This document shows, in pieces, positions 61,751-64,000 of a stretch of DNA of 64,000 bases. The stretch covers positions 558,001 to 622,000 of the forward strand of contig NZ_CP084061.1 of assembly GCF_020215665.1 (NCBI RefSeq), given 5' to 3'. A program made the position numbers and the translations under genes. The notes under the pieces are model-generated. The model searched no databases and had not been told where the DNA came from. It saw nothing but the letters and a program-made list of their open reading frames with translations. This DNA comes from Blautia parvula. Its GTDB lineage: Bacteria; Bacillota; Clostridia; Lachnospirales; Lachnospiraceae. Numbering within the stretch: the stretch's first letter is position 1; every line of letters begins with the position of its first letter.

Positions 61751-62213
61751 AATATATACAGATGGTTCTGCCAGGGGAAACCCGGACGGACCGGGAGGAT
61801 ACGGCTGTGTCCTCCACTATACGGACGCAAAAGGAACGCTGCATGAGCGTGAGTTTTCTCAGGGATATGTGCGCACCACCAACAACCGCATGGAGCTTAT
61901 GGCAGCCATTGTGGGAATGGAAGCGCTGACAAAGCCGTGTGAGGTGGAGCTGTATTCAGATTCCAAGTATCTGGTGGATGCCTTTAATCAGCACTGGATT
62001 GACGGCTGGCTGAAAAAGGGCTGGAAACGGGGAAAAAATGAACCGGTTAAGAATGTGGATCTATGGAAACGGCTCTTGAAGGCAAAAGAGCCGCATAAAG
62101 TGACATTTATCTGGGTGAAAGGGCACGACGGACACGAAATGAATGAACGCTGTGACTATCTGGCTACCAGTGCGGCGGATGGTGAAGACCTGCTGGTGGA
62201 CCCCGGTGTGTAA
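61740..62213 (+). CDS. rnhA: Ribonuclease HI
   Basis: A 157-aa RNase HI that cuts RNA in RNA-DNA hybrids. All four acidic catalytic positions are visible: YTDGSARGN, NRMELMAAI, YSDSKYLVDAF and ERCDYLA. The basic protrusion region GWLKKGWKRGKNEPVKN is present, as in the E. coli type. ATG at 61740 gives better spacing from AAGGTAGG than the ATG at 61734. It overlaps the MutS-like gene by 11 nt and is followed by a terminator. Confidence 0.93.
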   Translation: MLVKIYTDGSARGNPDGPGGYGCVLHYTDAKGTLHEREFSQGYVRTTNNRMELMAAIVGMEALTKPCEVELYSDSKYLVDAFNQHWIDGWLKKGWKRGKNEPVKNVDLWKRLLKAKEPHKVTFIWVKGHDGHEMNERCDYLATSAADGEDLLVDPGV

Positions 62214-62225
62214 CTGCTTCATTTC

Positions 62226-62278
62226 AAAAGGGACTGCTGCCCGGCTGAATGGTTTCAGTCGGTGCAGCAGTCTCTTTT
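62226..62278. terminator. Bidirectional terminator between rnhA and the transporter
   Basis: AAAAGGGACTGCTGC at 62226-62240 pairs with GCAGCAGTCTCTTTT at 62264-62278 (one mismatch), with an inner CGGCTGA/TCAGTCGG stem. It serves the two convergent genes. Confidence 0.85.
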
Positions 62279-62286
62279 CTGTGTGG

Positions 62287-63711
62287 TTATCTGTTTTGTT
62301 TTCTCTTCTCGATTTCTGCAGAATATCCCTCGATATCCTTGCTTGACAGCTTATACCCGAATATCAGAATAAGCGCGCCGATTCCTACTGCAATAGCCGG
62401 AATTACGGTAAATCCCATACTGATTCCCCTTGCCAGCTTTTCCGTGACCTCATTGGACTGTACCACTGCAAGTGAAAAACCTGCCATGGCAAGACATGCA
62501 TTGATCAGGATTCCACGGCTCACTACACCGATCTTCAGGGGGATATTACTCAGTCCCATGATCATACCGGTGGCATTTGTGCCTGTCTTATACTCGCTGT
62601 AAATTGCACAGTCTGCGTAGAGTGCCGGTCCGCAGGCGTTGGTCATGGTACAGAAAAACTGTGCAATGCTCACCATGATAAGGACCACCCAGGTACTGTT
62701 GTAGAAAAGGAAGCCAAGTACCAGCACCACGACCATACTCAGATAAGCGATGATAACGGTGTTTCTGGCCGAAAATTTTCCGGCTGCCTTTTTCGAGAGA
62801 TAAGAAGCAGCGACGCCCAGCAGATTGGAAATGAGAATAAAGGTGGCGGTCAGACCGGCATTACCGGCAACATAGGTAAAGTAGTAAACGGCAATACCAT
62901 TTGCTACAAACATGTAGACATATTTTGCCAGATCCGCAACGATCAGACCCAGAAGATAGGGATTTGATGTGAGTGATTTCAGCATTCCATGTCCTTTTTC
63001 TGCATGCTGGTCCTGTTTTGCCTTTTTCTCTCTCTGGAGTCTGGCAATCTCCTCTGCGCCGGTTTCTTCATATCCTTCAAACATTTTGAAATGTGCAAAG
63101 TATCCGGCTGCCATCAGAGCACCGAACACGAATGCTGCCGCACCGTATGAATTTTTGGCTCCCACAACGGCAGCCAGTATGGATACGGCACCCGGTCCCA
63201 CGTAAGAATAAAGAACCATGCCCAGTGCGCCCTATAAAGCTCTCGTTGAGGAGAGGGCCATCCTGTCATCCGGTGTTTTGGAGGCAATATTGATCATTGA
63301 AATATTGGCCACAAAAGGAATATTCCAGGCAATATGACTGGTGATCGTAGCCACAATGATTACAACAATACCTGCCGCCCCGTCATTCAGCTTGATGAAC
63401 TGGAATGCATACAAAAACGGCACCAGCCAGGGAATGACTGCCAGCCAGGAGCGGTAACGTCCCCATTTCATAGGTTTCATGGTATTGAGCAGAACACCGT
63501 ACACCCAGGACAAGGCCGCGTCCACAAGACTGGTCAGTGTGGCTATCAGAGTTACAACAGGTATTGTATATTTTGCAATATCTGTCAGGAAAAACTGGAA
63601 ATAATAGGTTTCAATATTCGTCATAAGATTGAAACCAAAATCTCCTACGCCAAAAAAGCGTTTTAACGATTTACTGATTTCCTTGCGCTCATTACTACTG
63701 TGATCTTCCAT
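62287..63711 (-). pseudogene. GPH family sugar:cation symporter interrupted by an in-frame TAG
   Basis: The start ATG is 63709-63711, preceded by GGAGGAAGG. The first 159 codons give a typical GPH/melibiose-permease N-terminus (FFGVGDFGFNLMTNIETYYFQFFLTDIA, then GRYRSWL). A TAG at 63232-63234 then stops the frame, and four codons later the same frame resumes with MVLYSYVGPGAVSILAAVVG, running to 62287 with the remaining membrane segments. The position after SSTRAL is often Trp in relatives, so TGG to TAG is the simplest origin. As read, neither half should transport alone. Substrate class (glycoside, pentoside or hexuronide) is from family only. Confidence 0.85.
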
Positions 63712-63729
63712 AATCCTTCCTCCCGTGCT

Positions 63730-63748
63730 GTCCGCCAAAAAAGCGGAC
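63730..63748 (-). other. Leader hairpin upstream of the GPH transporter RBS
   Basis: GTCCGC pairs with GCGGAC around a 7-nt loop (CAAAAAA on the + strand). It lies only a few nucleotides before the GGAGGAAGG RBS and could affect translation. Confidence 0.4.
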
Positions 63749-63793
63749 TTTGTCATTGGTTACACGTTTTGGCACCTCCTGTCCATTTTTATT

Positions 63794-63875
63794 TTATGTA
63801 TTCCGTACATAAGTTTCTGATAGTATTGAGGAGTATTTCTCACAGTTTCAGTTGGAATTTTGTTTTGTATACAAA
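63794..63875 (-). promoter_or_regulatory. Two operator-like palindromes in the GPH transporter leader
   Basis: TTATGTA-N5-TACATAA (63794-63812) and the perfect palindrome TTTGTATACAAA (63864-63875). Both lie downstream of the predicted transcription start, where a repressor would block elongation. The rest of the 289-nt region holds no recognisable gene. Confidence 0.5.
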
Positions 63876-63905
63876 TATAGGCGATCATCGGATTCTTTTG
63901 GGATA

Positions 63906-63934
63906 ATTATACTGCGGCTGTAAGGTTTATACAA
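63906..63934 (-). promoter_or_regulatory. Promoter of the GPH transporter
   Basis: On the - strand TTGTAT (63929-63934), a 17-nt spacer and TATAAT (63906-63911). The leader to the ATG is ~190 nt. Confidence 0.6.
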
Positions 63935-64000
63935 TGTTTTGAGGACAAAAATTGAATCTTTGTGACATTTTACAATTTTTAGTGTGGTTTATATGGCTGC

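Noticed and set aside
63217-63240. Pyrrolysine or selenocysteine insertion at the transporter TAG
   Set aside because: TAG is not a selenocysteine codon, transporters are not known pyrrolysine proteins, and no pyl genes are in the window; a nonsense mutation is simpler. The finding is kept only as a point to verify.

Overview
The window looks like part of the chromosome of an anaerobic, spore-forming, acetogenic Clostridia member, most likely a Lachnospiraceae of the Blautia type. That assignment is inference from gene content: a bifunctional CO dehydrogenase/acetyl-CoA synthase cluster, spoIVA, anaerobic (cobalt-early) corrinoid synthesis, AGGAGG-type ribosome binding sites and Gram-positive-type LexA boxes. 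No rRNA, tRNA, CRISPR array, prophage or transposase was seen.

Layout. (1) 1-2.5 kb: the end of an efflux adaptor gene and a MacB-like permease. (2) 2.6-3.4 kb: an aldo/keto reductase broken by a frameshift. (3) 3.6-7.4 kb: sbcD-sbcC. (4) 7.4-23.4 kb: the acetyl-CoA (Wood-Ljungdahl) region, all on the + strand behind a strong promoter. It holds a His/Cys-rich small protein, CooT, MetF, CooC, AcsA, a second CooC/AcsF-like ATPase, AcsB, AcsD, AcsC, AcsE, the corrinoid activator AcsV, a DUF3786 protein, a THF riboswitch with folate transporter FolT, FchA and FolD, then a terminator. (5) 23.4-27.3 kb: a phospholipase D-like membrane protein and an AmmeMemoRadiSam pair with Memo and AMMECR1 fused. 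(6) 27.4-29.9 kb, - strand: a radical SAM/partner pair annotated elsewhere as DNA modification or repair, here with a promoter flanked by two LexA-type boxes. (7) 30.0-31.5 kb: spoIVA. (8) 31.5-49.3 kb: a cobalamin riboswitch followed by a long corrinoid operon (cbiD, L, F, G, H, J-E-T fusion, A, cobT, U, S, a P-loop-less CobU-like protein, cobC-like phosphatase, cbiB, cobD, cbiP, cbiC) and a repeat-rich zinc-ribbon membrane protein. (9) 49.4-53.4 kb, - strand: a second cobalamin riboswitch driving cbiM, cbiN, cbiQ and a protein joining the CbiO transport ATPase to the CbiK cobaltochelatase. (10) 53.4-60.0 kb: hemA, sirC-like, a hemC-cobA-hemD triple fusion, hemB and hemL, which make uroporphyrinogen III and precorrin-2. 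(11) 60.0-64.0 kb: a membrane-anchored MutS-family ATPase, RNase HI and a GPH sugar transporter interrupted by an in-frame amber codon.

How it fits together. Sections 4, 8, 9 and 10 form one metabolic unit. The heme-pathway genes make the tetrapyrrole. The cbi genes insert cobalt and build the corrinoid. CbiMNQO imports cobalt. AcsC/D use the corrinoid to carry the methyl group from methyl-THF (made through FchA, FolD and MetF) to AcsB. AcsV repairs oxidised corrinoid, and CooC/CooT plus the His-rich protein probably handle nickel for AcsA/AcsB. Formyl-THF synthetase, MetV, formate dehydrogenase, a corrinoid adenosyltransferase and lower-ligand synthesis genes are not in this window.

The items most worth a second look are the CbiO-CbiK fusion, the SOS-type promoter of the radical SAM pair, the His-rich protein beside CooT, DUF3786 in the acs operon, the P-loop-less CobU paralogue, the hairpin-rich TIR elements inside operons, and a perfect 26-bp inverted repeat.
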